Positions 1 through 10,059 of a stretch of DNA of 64,000 nt are shown here, one piece after another. The stretch spans positions 2,893,454-2,957,453 of the forward strand of contig JAJEKV010000033.1 of NCBI GenBank assembly GCA_021234155.1, written 5' to 3'. The notes beneath the pieces were generated by a model, which was given only the letters and a program-made list of their open reading frames with translations, did no database searches and was not told where the DNA came from. Each line of letters opens with the position of its first letter. Within the stretch, counting starts at the first letter, position 1. This stretch comes from Isoetes taiwanensis. Lineage: Eukaryota > Streptophyta > Lycopodiopsida > Isoetales > Isoetaceae. The translations under genes and the position numbers were made by a program.

Positions 1-452
1 CGCCTCTCCAAGATTTACTCGTGTGGTCCCTATGGCCCCTAAACCATATCATGATCTTAATTTGAAAATAAAATCCGTAAACATTAATTCAGGAGTGCAA
101 ATGAATCTATAATCAGGAATGGCAATAAAAACTGTGATCAATGAGCTTGAAATCTAATCCATAATCATAAACCATAATTTAGAATAAAGCTATGACATTT
201 GAATTGTCAATAAGAAGTAAAGCTATAATCTGTGAAATTGAAATTCTATAAGCACATGCCATATAACGATGTAAAAAAGGCATGCACAATCCACTTTTTT
301 TGAAAATCACAAGTAAATGCAAATTGAACTTTTTGACAAATTAATGCCAACCTCTTATGAATCCAAGCAGCCCAAATTCTTATGAAAATTCGCCGACATC
401 CTCTTAACTAGATGAAAAGAGTTAAGACATCTACGAAAAATTCTAGATAATG
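1..452. other. AT-rich stretch, no gene seen
   Basis: No open frame with recognisable content is visible. The sequence is AT-rich and carries no clear repeat boundary until LINE homology begins near 460. Confidence 0.5.
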
Positions 453-454
453 TT

Positions 455-1100
455 AAGCTTCTTTACATTGATCAATTGGAGAACTGGCTTGCTGATAATG
501 GGGGCATGAAGATGATATGAAAACCACCTTAGTCTTGGCCAGGTTGACGCGCATATCAGTCGCTTGGCAGAATGTGTCCAGGGCATCGAGATGTCGTTCC
601 ACATCATCAGCATATATTAACTGTCTGATGATCTGATAGAGAAGGTGCTTCCGAGGGTCCCCTCCTTCAGTTACCAAGGCCAGAATGTGGAAGTTGCATC
701 CACATACAAGTATTTGGGAGTGGAGTTCCCTTCTACTATACACTGGGACACATCCATACGGCTACGAGTGACGGCAGGCTGGAAGGCACTATATGCAATG
801 CAACATGTGACATTCAGCACAGCATCCGTACGGGTGCTGGGATCATACCTTCAGGAGGTTATGGACATGCGAGATCAGCTATGTCCTCGGGCACACACTT
901 GACATGTATATATACATTGGTGTATACTTGTACAGTTTGACAGCATTCTTATTACTGTCACGGTTTTTCCCTCGAAAACCCTTCGGGGCGGGGGTTTTTT
1001 AACCCGGACAGTAATATTGCTGCAATCCTTATGGGTCCCATAGACCGATTGGCCTCAGTGGACGATAAAAAATCATTCTCATTCTCATTCTCATTCTCTC
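455..1100 (+). mobile_element. Rearranged LINE relic (copy A), RT fragment plus complete 3' end
   Basis: This is a short, heavily rearranged copy of the main non-LTR retrotransposon family in the window. Plus-strand 461-505 encodes the RT stretch LYIDQLENWLADNGG. The next RT block, around YADD and NLAKTKVV, lies on the minus strand at about 508-640. Plus-strand coding resumes at about 645 with YKYLGVEFPS. After GWKALYAM the frame jumps to the extreme C-terminus (LGSYLQEVMDMRDQL), so most of the C-terminal part is deleted. The 3' UTR is intact: a stem-loop at 951-1015, the terminal sequence ending GTGGACGATAAAA, and a (CATTCT)n tail at 1073-1100. The copy cannot encode a working enzyme. Assignment rests on close similarity to the copy at 4000-9090. 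Confidence 0.85.
951..1015 (+). other. LINE 3'-UTR stem-loop (copy A)
   Basis: ATTACTGTC(A)CGG at 951-963 pairs with CCGGACAGTAAT at 1004-1015, giving a 12-bp stem with one bulged A. The loop holds a T-rich and G-rich motif (GGTTTTTCC, then GGGGG followed by a T run). Related structures occur in four other LINE 3' ends here. Its likely role is recognition of the template RNA by reverse transcriptase; that is an inference. Confidence 0.65.
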
Positions 1101-2028
1101 AGGGGCTACTGGTCCTGAGGAAAAGTGGTCCTGTGCAGGTAAGGAGACATACAATGTTGCAAGTATCTATCGGGCCCTTTGTGATGACTCTCCTCTTAAA
1201 GCAGAGGCTAGGCTTCAAGTGAATGGATCAGCGGCTAAGCTCCTCTTAGCAAACTCCTGGAAAACCTTATGCTCTAGGAGAATACAATTTTTTAGATGGG
1301 AGGCTCTCCAAGGAGGTCTCAACACTAAAGTGAAGCTGGTCCATAGAGGAATTGTGTCTACAGACTAATGTCCTCTTGGGTGCCAGGCTAGCGAATCTCT
1401 TTCACATCTCTTTTTCTGTCCAAAAATTATTGAATTCTGGTATTGGGTATGCCCTATTATGAGACTACAAACACACCAACTTGGGTGGCGAATCTTTGTA
1501 ATGGTCTTGGGACGAGATTGTATTGATGCTTCCCCGGTTGGCGTGGCTCTACGGATTATATGGAGACATCGGTGCGATGTCACTTTGGGGGGGCAATCCA
1601 TCTCTATTGAGAAACTTAAGAGTCTTTTCAATAAGGAAGTTGCTTTAATGGCATTGTCCCACCATAGGAAGATGGGGATGAGTTACAATAAGGGATTGGA
1701 CAGAATTGGTAAGATTGAAGGATTTTATAACTACTTTAAGTGCCATTGGATGAGCTCTGAGGACCTAGACTTTCATGATAGATCTAATGGTGGAACAATC
1801 TGAGTTTAGTGGAGAAAGCAATCTGAGTAACTGACCAGATGGGGTCTCTCTACCATTATGTTGTTGTGGAAATAGGACTTCCCTTAGTACACACATCATT
1901 GATGCATAGAGAACCCGTATAATAGCCCTAATGCTTCCTATTTGTCCCACTGAGGACTCTCTGTATCTTTATTATTATTAATAACAAAAAAAAACACACT
2001 CTTACCCTCAAAAAAAAAAAAAAAAAAC
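1101..2028 (+). mobile_element. L1-type LINE, C-terminal (zf-RVT-like) end with poly(A)
   Basis: The sequence encodes, across frameshifts, the C-terminal part of a plant L1-type ORF2. RRIQFFRWEALQGGL is followed by VHRGIVSTD and then CPLGCQASESLSHLFF, with CP and FW further on. This fits the zf-RVT layout of a W/R-rich helix and a Cys-Cys-His-Cys cluster. An open stretch follows at 1459-1803. The copy ends in an A-rich tract with a poly(A) run at about 2010-2027, the usual L1 tail. It abuts the microsatellite tail of the preceding LINE and is 5'-truncated there. The domain call is by motif memory, so confidence is moderate. Confidence 0.6.
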
Positions 2029-2561
2029 AAAGATGCTGATGTTGGCCGTACCACTTGCTAAAGTATGCCATGAAGCATATCCAACCTAGATGATACAAAA
2101 AGCAAAATTATCTCTGCCACGCTATTGACAAATTTGACTCAGCAACAAAAACAACCTTAGCATGCCATGCATCCCATTCATTCAAAGATTAAAAAAAAAA
2201 AGGGATATATCACCTCTAGCATCGCGACAAAGAATTGTGTGTAAGGCATCAACATCAACTTTGCATCCTATTGACCTCTAGTGTGTTGGACCTAAGCTTT
2301 AAGAAAACAACATTCAAAGAACATTGGAAAAAATACCATGTTGATCCAGAAGGCTACAAACTAGATGCCATGGACATCAACACTGTATCGCAAAAAACAA
2401 TGATGCGGACATCTTGCACCGACTTAAAAAATACACCAAATGCCACTTACTAGAAAGTGAGGAACAAACACAGATTTCCAAATGCATGATCTGTTTAATC
2501 ACAGTTCTAATCTAGCCTTCAGTTAATGTCTAACCTATTGTCTATAAGCTGTTTTAATATA
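2029..2561. other. Noncoding, no gene seen
   Basis: AT-rich sequence. The only open frame (2235-2453, plus) has no recognisable domain and ordinary noncoding composition. Confidence 0.4.
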
Positions 2562-2655
2562 TGTAAATGCCTATTTTTTTATGTTCCTTTAGCTAATAGT
2601 TTTTCTCCTGTAAATGCCTATTTTTTATGTTCCTTTAGCTAATAGTTTTTCTCCT
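2562..2655. repeat. 48-bp direct tandem duplication
   Basis: Two adjacent copies of a unit running from GTAAATGCCT to TTTTTCTCCT (2562-2609 and 2610-2655). They differ only in the length of a T run. Confidence 0.85.
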
Positions 2656-3005
2656 ATATGCTTTCCTAATGAGAAACTAAATCCAAGCCTAAAACTGCCC
2701 AAGACTCCTGTTGCGCTTTTTTGCTAGGTTTTTCTTGCACCCTCTAGCAAGGGGGGTTCACATAGTTTTGGCCGTACAAACCATGTGAGTGACCCAAAAG
2801 GGTTTGTTTTTCCCTTAAACTGTACATATACTCGTACCTAGGGGTAGCTTTTTTGGGTTTTTAGAGCGATTTTGGCACTGTATGTGGCTGGAAAGGGGGT
2901 TTCTAAAAAAAATCAAACACGTATACAAGGGGGTTTTTGCCGACCCCTTGCACGCAGGTGGCATACCCCCTATACAATAGGTGCATCCTCTGGGCCCTGT
3001 AGTCG

Positions 3006-3399
3006 TCATCCTTGCACATTTGCGCTCTCCCCTCTCCCTGGGGTAATTTATTGCGTCCTCTAGTCGTCGTCCTTGCACGTTTTCGCTCTCCCCTCTCCCT
3101 GGGGTAATTTAGCCACACTCTCTCTCTCTAGCGCTTTTTTGCTACGTTTTTCTTCGCCCTCTAGTCGTCTTCCTTGCACATTTTTGCTCTCCCCTCTCCC
3201 TGGGGTAATTTAATGCGCCCTCTTGTCGTCGTCCTTGCACGTTTTCGCTCTCCCCTCTCCTTGGGGTAATTTAGCCACACTCTCTCTCTAGTGCTTTTTT
3301 GCTATGTTTTTCTTGCGCCCTCTAGTCGTCATCCTTGCACATTTTCACTCTCCCCTCTCCCTGGGGTAATTTAGCCACACTCTCTCTCTAGGGTTTTGG
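3006..3399. repeat. Tandem array of alternating ~60-bp and ~100-bp units
   Basis: Each unit starts with a variant of CGTCGTCCTTGCAC and contains CTCTCCCCTCTCCCTGGGG. Unit starts are near 3006, 3065, 3166, 3227 and 3326. Short (~60 bp) and long (~100 bp, with an extra segment CCACACTCTCTCTCTAG and CTTTTTTGCTA) forms alternate, so the higher-order period is about 160 bp. Similar degenerate motifs begin near 2710. The array lies upstream of the LINE ORF1-like region at 4015 and may be part of its 5' region. Confidence 0.8.
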
Positions 3400-3420
3400 T
3401 CAAAGGCGACTCTGACCGCG

Positions 3421-3606
3421 CCTTTGCTTGTATCCATATCTTGGCTGCATCAAAATGCGCGTGGTGAGTGGTACTGTATGTGCCTTTGCTTGTGTCCACA
3501 TCTTGGTTGCATCAAAATGCGTGTGGTGAGTGGTACTGTAGCCTGTCGCCTTTGCTTGTGTCCACATCTTGGCTGCATCAAAATGCGCGTGGTGAGTGGT
3601 ATTGTA
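3421..3606. repeat. Three tandem ~62-bp units
   Basis: Units start near 3421, 3481 and 3548. Each contains CCTTTGCTTGT, CTTGG(C/T)TGCATCAAAATGCG and GGTGAGTGGTA. Small differences between units show that they have diverged. The open frames across this array are products of the repeat. Confidence 0.85.
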
Positions 3607-3720
3607 GCCTAGGCTCTGGTTGTAAGTCCTCATGTTACATTCCCTCTCTAGACTCGAGGGGTACTGTAGCCTAGGCTCTGGTTGTAAGTCCTCAGGTTAC
3701 ATTCCCTCTCTAGACTCGAG
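3605..3720. repeat. Two tandem ~61-bp units
   Basis: The segment GTAGCCTAGGCTCTGGTTG ... TCTCTAGACTCGAGG occurs twice in a row, with a single-base difference (CATGTTAC versus CAGGTTAC). It directly follows the previous array. Confidence 0.85.
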
Positions 3721-4014
3721 GCCACAAGCTCGAATAGCCCATCTTCCAACTCCTTCCCATTCCAAAAGAATTTCAACAATAACTGGAATTGAGCCCCCCG
3801 CCCATAGGGTTGAACGGTTGAACCCCCCCAAACCCCCCCATGCCAACCACTAAGGGCAAGCACCCTTTATGTTTTTTTTTGTTTTTTTTGTTTTTTTTTT
3901 ATATATATATCTTTGAATCCCTAAGTACTCCTTATGTGCTTTTAATTCGCTTCTTGACCTTGCGGACTCTAATCAACAATGGCCAGTTAGGTACCTCCCT
4001 ACCCAAATCCCCAC

Positions 4015-5620
4015 TTGGATGGAGACACTCCTCAAGCCACAGCCCAAACCCAGGCCCAGCCCCAACCCCCAACTGCTGCCCACGCATGCCCCCAAGCCAT
4101 CGATCTCAGACAAGATGAGGCCGCCCAGGGGAATCAAGCGGATGGTCCCCCACGAGACGCCACGAACAAGGGAGAGGCCACTTCCATGAGGAGAGAAGCA
4201 CGGGCAAAGGCCCAATCAGCAAGATTGACCCGAGAGGAGATTGATTGTTGTTCAGACCCGATGGCAGACCGGGCACAGACGATGGCCTTGAAAGAACTAG
4301 AGGCAGGAATCGCATGCAACAGGACCCAAATTGCAAATCTGACGAAAGAGATCCAGGCCTCGGCGCCCCATGTTCTCAGAAAACAACTGGCAGCAGATAG
4401 GCAGCGGATTGCAGAGATGGAGATGGCTTCCGTTTAGTACACTTCGACTGGAAGATGGCTTCCGTTTAGTACACAACAACTGGAAGATGGCTTCCGTTTA
4501 GTACACTTCGAAAGATAACAACAGAAGCAAGATCTTGTTGACCTGCGGACTCGTGTAGACTCCCTCTCCACCATCATAGAGACCATGGCACAAGATAGGC
4601 AGTGGGTTGACCAGGAGATAAGGGCAACCATCTCCCGCCTCCAATCAGAGGTCGCGGAGGTCGCCACCACCATGCGGAGCGTGCAGACTGCCTTTGAAGC
4701 GAGTCAGTCAGAGTTGAACGTGCTTCACAGGAAGGCCGAGGCATGAGACCAGGAGTTGCAGGAGCTTCGGGCAACTGTCGTTCAGCAGGGCAAGGGCCTT
4801 CATGCGGAAGCCCATGAACAATTGCGGCGATGAACGCAGGAATTGGCAAGGCAGCAGCACCCGACTACAGAGAGCAGAGGCCACAGCACAGGACATGACA
4901 GACGCACATACCTGGCAGCCTGCAAGATGCCACACAGGGCGGCCCACCGCTGCGTCATCAAGCTGGCGCATGCCACTACCACCCCACCACAGGCCACAAC
5001 CCACGCCCCGCACATCACAAACAGCGAATGCCGCATCAGCCACCACGAGCCCGAGCACCTCAGAGTTGCAGGAGCGGAGATGCAGGAGACACAATGTGGT
5101 GGTGCGCGGCTTGACAGAGGAGGCAGGAGAGCACCTCATCAACCGACTCCAGACACAGATCCTGGCTCGAATGACATTTCACACACCTGTGCACATTGTT
5201 AGAGCGACACGCCATGGGACCCAGCGCCCTGACCATCCCCGGGTAATCATCTTCGCAGTCAGGGACGCGCAAGAGCGCGCAGCCATCCTGCGCCAAGGCA
5301 GGCAGTTGAAGGGTACTGCCTTGTACGTGGACCGGGATTTGACTCCGGCACAGCAGGAGGACCGCAGGCATGAATTGGAGAAAGTCAAGAGTGTCCGCAA
5401 ACAGGGAGGCGCAGCAGGGCTGGTCCGGGGAAGGATGCAGATCTTCAGGCCACCAAATGCTGATGCGGGCACCACAAACTCTCGCGGCCCTTCTGCCGTG
5501 ACACCAACTGCACATCCTGCTACAATGGCCTCACCTGCCATTGCCGACGGGCCACATGCCGCCTCCACCTCCACCACCATCCCTTGTGCTCCCACCGCCA
5601 AACCTACTGCTGCAGCAGCT
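4015..5620 (+). pseudogene. LINE copy B ORF1-like region (coiled coil plus RRM-like segment)
   Basis: The first open part (4015-4437) encodes a Pro/Gln/Ala-rich N-terminus followed by charged helical sequence. Another open stretch at about 4520-4745 is strongly heptad-like (LVDLRTRVDSL, ISRLQSEVAEV), consistent with a trimerising coiled coil. A later frame (open 4802-5956) contains NVVVRGLTEEAG, which resembles the start of the RNA-binding domain of LINE ORF1 proteins. A basic segment (DRRHELEKVKSVRKQGG) and an Ala/Thr/Pro-rich linker follow. The frame is broken by a 32-bp triplication with TAG codons and by later stops. Its expected role is a nucleic-acid chaperone that coats element RNA. 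The family call is by motif only. Confidence 0.55.
4421..4511 (+). repeat. 32-bp unit triplicated inside LINE ORF1-like region
   Basis: Three tandem units, each containing AGATGGCTTCCGTTTAGTAC, start near 4421, 4453 and 4485. Each brings its own TAG in the ORF1 frame, so the triplication ends the upstream open frame. The copies are nearly identical, so the expansion looks recent. Confidence 0.85.
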
Positions 5621-6415
5621 GCGCATGGTCTCTTGGAATTGTCGAGCTTCCCATGGCAGAAGGGAGGCAGTCTCAACTCAGTGGCCGCCGATATGGACCT
5701 CATTTTCCTCATGGAAACATGGGAGCATGCTGGGCATAGATTACCCGACTTGCCAGGATACCATCGCTACTCTATCTTCAATGAATGCACAGGAAAGCGG
5801 GGGCATGGAGGGGTCGCCTGCTACTACCAGACAGCCCTGGCACAATCAGTTTCCTTGTGCAAGATGGACAAATATAACAGGTACCTATGGGTGCACGTAC
5901 AGAATTGCAGTGGTAGCCCCCTCTTTGTGGCAGCCTGCTACTTCCCCACATACTAAAAGCAACTTCTATCACAACCATCCGGGTGTGGATAGGTTGGAGC
6001 CCACGATGACATATAGCAGCACAAGCAGCAGGGTAGGGTCATGCTCGTTGGAGACTTCAATTCCCGCACTGGCATGGAACAGCCGATGGGATTTGACCCT
6101 CTCACAGATGATATGTTGCAGCTGGGCCCTTCAGCAGGAGCTTGGCCACGGGTATCAGCTGACATTCAGGTCTCGCGCTATGGACGGCAGTTGTTGCTGC
6201 TTTGCAGTATCTTTGACCTTGTGATTTGCAATGGACTAGCACGGTGGCCGTCCTCCAGCCAGCACACTTGCAGACAGGAGAACCAGGGAGGTGGGTCCAG
6301 TGTGGTAGACTATATTTTGGTGGCCGAGCATGACATACATCTAGTCAAACATTTTTGAGTGGGCACAGCTGGTAGGGATGAGGAGGTGGACTCAGACCAC
6401 CTATCGCTCTACTTG
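5620..6415 (+). pseudogene. LINE copy B apurinic-type endonuclease domain
   Basis: Endonuclease motifs occur in order across two or three frames. MVSWNCRA (about 5626) is the N-terminal beta strand. LIFLMETWEHAGH supplies the catalytic Glu region and GHGGVACYY the next block. MLVGDFNSRTG (6041) carries the GDFN signature. SVVDYILV and then SDHLSLYL (about 6300-6410) are the terminal D-Y and catalytic SDH motifs. The domain nicks target DNA to prime reverse transcription. A frameshift lies near 5650, the frame breaks between 5956 and 6041, and a TGA follows HLVKHF at 6358. The catalytic motifs survive, but the reading frame does not. Confidence 0.8.
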
Positions 6416-6654
6416 CAGCTGGCTTGGCAAGTTGCTCCAGACGCCTGTCCAACACCTCCTCATATGCCCCAGCTCAGACTGGACTATGAGCACGCTCCTA
6501 CTTACTCCCAAATGCTTACGGAGAATCTGGCAAGCATCTCACAATGCTCAACGCTGGAGCAACAGGCATGCAGGCTCATTGACGTCCTCGGGGCTGCTGC
6601 AAAGAGGTATTTTGGGAGAAGTCGACCCCAGGCAAACCTCGAGATCTACGGCCT

Positions 6655-8090
6655 TTCCATGTAACCAGTGGTTCGATATCGAGTGCAAAGAACACAAATG
6701 CTGGCTTCGTTAAGTCAAAGATCCTGCTCTATGCTCGGATGCAGTGAAGCAATACCACACTTTCCTTAAGGCTAGAAAGGCCGGGTCCATTGCAGCCCGT
6801 CAACAGGAAATGTTCTTCCTCTTGGAATGTCATCCCAGGACATTCTGGCGGAGAGCGCTCAGGAGGCCAGTGCCACCCACAGGAAACATCACTTCAGACC
6901 AGTGGGGGCAATACCTGCAGCAGCTCTACAACCCTGAGGGTGCACGGGCGGCATGGAAATCACGGAGGCAAAGGTAGCACAGGGGCTGCAACGTCTAGCC
7001 AATGGAAAAGCACCAGACCTTGATGGCATGCAGGCAGAGTTACTCAAGTGGGCAGGACCATCCATGGCGCCGGTACTGACAGACATGTTCAACAAGGCAT
7101 TGCGGGAAGGTCTTCCCTGCAATGGACCACTAGCAGGGTTGTCCCAATCTATAAGGCAGGAGACCCGCATTGCCCGGCCAATTACCAGACTGTCATGATC
7201 AGCTTAGTGTTTGCAAAGCTTCTCACTGGGATCCTCGAGCGGCAGTTGATAGGATGGGCAGAGGCAGCAGGAGTTCCGGCACTCACATGGGCAGGATTCA
7301 GGCCGAGGCACTCAACCATAGATCATATCTTCACGTTGCGGAGTCTGGTTGAGGACAGATGGAACCGTCGGCAAGATCTGTATTGCTGCTTCGTAGACTT
7401 CACCAAGGCTTTTGACATTGTGCATGGGGAAAAGCTGTGGGCAAGATTGTAGCAACTAGACGTCCCTGCCGAACTGCAGAACGCGGTGTACAGGTTATAT
7501 GAGACATGCACTGGCCGGCTGCAAACAGGGGGCCAACCATTCGAGAGCAGTATCAGGGTCCGCTAGGGATGCCCTCTCTCTCCCACACTATTTGGCCTGT
7601 ATATTGATCAACTGGAGAGATGGCTCACTGATAATGGAAGCACTGGGGCTCACCTCTTACATCAGATCATTAGGCAGCTGATCTATGCTGACGACATGGA
7701 CCTTCTAGCACACACTCAGGCAGACATGCAATGCCATCTCGATGCCCTGGGCATATTTTGCCAGGAGACTGACATGTGTGTCAACTTAGCCAAAACCAAG
7801 GTGGTTCGCGTATTGTCCGCATGCCATCCACGGCCTCCAATCCTCACTTATCGTGGCCAACATATCGAAGTGGTGCCCGCTTACAAATATTTGGGGGTGA
7901 AATTCCCGTCGGCCATGAACTGGGACAATTCCATCCGGCTGCGAGCCGCAGCAGGTTGGAGGGCACTCTATGCAATGGAGAACAATAGCCACAAGGCAGA
8001 GCTGTATGATTGGACCCACCAATCGCACCTATTCAAGTTGCTAGTAGAACCTGTGCTATTGTATGGGGTCGAGGTCTAGGGCCCGGTGAT
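6655..8090 (+). pseudogene. LINE copy B reverse transcriptase domain
   Basis: The RT region begins after the linker NQWFDIECK (about 6665). GLQRLANGKAPDLDGMQAEL matches the first RT block. VVPIYKAGD, FRPRHSTIDHIFTLR, CCFVDFTKAFDIV (catalytic Asp), GCPLSPTLFGLYIDQLE and YADD (7684-7695, catalytic Asp pair) follow in order. Then come VNLAKTKVV and YKYLGVKFPS. In-frame stops occur near 7450, 7564 (in place of Gln before GCPLSPT), 8079 (probably an old Trp) and 8189. The catalytic residues remain, so the copy decayed after losing selection on its frame. The enzyme copies element RNA at the nicked target. Confidence 0.85.
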
Positions 8091-8639
8091 TTCCCTCGCC
8101 ACTTGGAATGACTTGGAGCAGGTGCAGAAAGCTTTCTTGGCACGGGCCTTGGGGGTGAAGTCCACAGTCTCATACCAGATAGTGCTATAGGAAACATGTT
8201 ACTTGCCCTTTCAAAGGGGGGACCTTGACAGACATATCGTCTACTTCCAGAAGGTGGTCAGCATGGACGATGCTCATCTCCCTAACCTTGCTTACACTGT
8301 GGCAATATGACCTCAATGCCTAAAAGCCTGCTGGCGGAGAGCTCAGTGGCTGAAACGTGCAGGAGCACAGGTGCATCCAAGTGCAAATGGAGGCAGACCG
8401 CCGCAGCCTCAGACAGTACCTTGACGCATGCTTCTTCAGTAAGCTATGGGATGCCAGCACCCTTGAATAGGTCAAGACGGCACATTCTCACCACCACATA
8501 AATCCCATGTTGGAGGGGGGCCCGCAAGCTACCTGCGCACTCATCTACCCCTGAAAAAGCGTAGATCCATTGCCTCTATTTGCACAGGTTCACATCATCT
8601 CTGGATTGAGACAGAGAGATGGGTTGGGGAGCTGCGTCA

Positions 8640-8865
8640 GGAGAGGCTTTGTCAACGCTGCAAGGTTGGGGCTGTGGAAGACGAATGCCACACCCTTCAG
8701 AGTTGTCCGGCATATGATGACATTCGGATACGCTATGCTGAGTTGGTCCGTCCCGACCAGCCCCTACATGAGATGCTGAGCACGAGCTCAGTACGGAGGT
8801 TGGGCACGTACATTCAAAAGATCATGGATTGCCGAGATCAGCTCGGTCCTCGGGCACTTACTTGA
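8640..8865 (+). pseudogene. LINE copy B C-terminal Cys/His cluster region
   Basis: Plus-strand reading gives CQRCKVGAVEDECHTLQSC followed by PAYDDIRIRYAEL and a tail ending DCRDQLGPRALT and a stop at 8865. The spacing (Cys-X2-Cys, then His-X4-Cys) resembles a small zinc-binding knuckle. The same block recurs in the copies at 10080, 27360 and 33814, so it is a stable family trait. Its likely role is nucleic-acid binding during integration; that is an inference. Confidence 0.7.
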
Positions 8866-8920
8866 TACATGTACATATTTCTGTCTATATTTGTACTTTG
8901 TACAGTTTGACAGCAAACCT

Positions 8921-8990
8921 ATTCCTGTCACGGTTTTTCCCCCAAACAACCCTTTAGGGCGGGAGGAGGTTTTTTATTCCGGACAGTAAT
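8921..8990 (+). other. LINE 3'-UTR stem-loop (copy B)
   Basis: ATTCCTGTC(A)CGG (8921-8933) faces CCGGACAGTAAT (8979-8990). The pairing matches copy A except for one mismatch in the outer stem. The loop keeps GGTTTTTCCCCC and a G-rich then T-rich run. The short-repeat tail starts about 60 bases downstream. Confidence 0.6.
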
Positions 8991-9052
8991 ACGCTTGCTG
9001 CGCCTCCTGTTTGGGTCCCATAGGCCAATTGGTCTCCGTGGACGATTAAAAT

Positions 9053-9090
9053 CCTATTCTATTATATTATATTCCATTCTATTTTTTTTT
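9053..9090 (+). repeat. Degenerate (TATTC/TATTA)n tail of LINE copy B
   Basis: The tail follows GTGGACGATTAAAATCC directly and is made of CTATTCTATTATATTATATTCC-like units, then a T run. It marks the 3' end of the insertion. Confidence 0.7.
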
Positions 9091-9276
9091 ATAATAACCT
9101 ATTCAATTGTTTTAGGTGTATGGTCTATGGTCTCAGGGATAGTGATTTATGCATCCATATCAAATCCCCTGGAAACCCCCTATTATTATGCTACATATTA
9201 CATGTATAATTGTCAACATGTCATACATGGTTCGAATCCCTGCATTTAACTATCACAAATCAAGTGTAGAAAACAT

Positions 9277-9640
9277 ACTTGAGATCAAGAACCAGAAAGA
9301 CTAGACGAAATTATATTAGTTACGGATTTTAATCAAGTGCCATTATTTATTCACCATTAATCCAAAATCAAAGCTAAGAGAGCATTTCGCCCCAATGTTT
9401 TGATGTCATGGAACTATTCTGCTACAACGGCTCTTCATGCTAAAAAAAAGTATAGTAAAATTATGCTATACAATTTTAAGCTGTATAACCCTTTTATGAG
9501 CTTTTCTATATAGCTAGCATATGTAATTTGTATTAAGACTATTCTCGCCAACCTTTCTAATATGAAGTATATATATAGTTTGTATTACTATCAAGAGTAT
9601 TATGGTCGGCTTTTAGGAAGATTTTGAGAATCATTTCTTC
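9277..9640. repeat. Dispersed repeat R2, copy 1
   Basis: This AT-rich noncoding segment runs from ACTTGAGATCAAGAACC to TTTTAGGAAGATTTTGAG. It aligns with 36111-36405 and, over its 3' part only, with 41378-41437. No open frame is conserved between copies, so it looks like a noncoding repeat or part of a larger unrecognised element. Confidence 0.7.
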
Positions 9641-10059
9641 TATACATGAGTTGATCTAGGTCTATAATGCTATGCCTTTGAACAAAAGCATTTCTTCTCA
9701 CAACCTGGTAGAATTATCTTCCATTGGAGTGTATGAGAGTCAGTTTAGATCATTAAATTTAGTGAAAAAAAAGAAATTATTCCGAAGTAAAGCACACTCC
9801 ATAAGGATATTAGAGAAAGCTTTGATGATTGTTAGGGCCAGATCTCATGCCATATCGAGGGATTGACGAACAAAGAGACGAAGGCATCCTCCCACCTTTA
9901 CGCAATAATGAAAATACATAGGTTTTTTCCTGTAGCAGAAATACACACATACTTAGAATGATCCTTGTAATTTGAGGGTTTTATCTTGATATGTAAAAGA
10001 ACTTCCAGTTTTTTTCCAAGGCATCCCTTCTTAAGCTCAAATCGGATCAAAGGACAAAA

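Larger units (their letters stand above)
4000..9090 (+). mobile_element. LINE non-LTR retrotransposon, longest copy (copy B), decayed
   Basis: This is the longest copy of the main LINE family. In order it shows a Pro/Gln-rich and coiled-coil ORF1-like region (4015-5500), an APE-type endonuclease (about 5620-6410), an EN-RT linker with NQWFDIECK, reverse transcriptase (about 6950-8080), a C-terminal Cys/His cluster (8650-8730), a 3' UTR stem-loop (8921-8990) and a short-repeat tail (9053-9090). It carries many frameshifts and in-frame stops, so it is not autonomous now. The 5' end is uncertain and could include the tandem arrays from 2700. Motif order fits EN-encoding LINEs; the clade was not determined. 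Confidence 0.85.

Noticed and set aside
3006-3720. Regularly spaced repeats that could be mistaken for a CRISPR array
   Set aside because: Units are continuous tandem repeats without unique spacers, and the sequence is eukaryotic.
4708-5712. Long minus-strand frames (144, 151 and 177 codons) opposite the LINE ORF1 and endonuclease region
   Set aside because: They mirror the GC-rich coding strand of the LINE, and none has recognisable domains.
9229-9241. GGTTCGAATCC, the sequence of a tRNA T-arm / Pol III B box
   Set aside because: No matching acceptor stem, D-arm or anticodon arm was found upstream in the correct spacing, so no tRNA is called.
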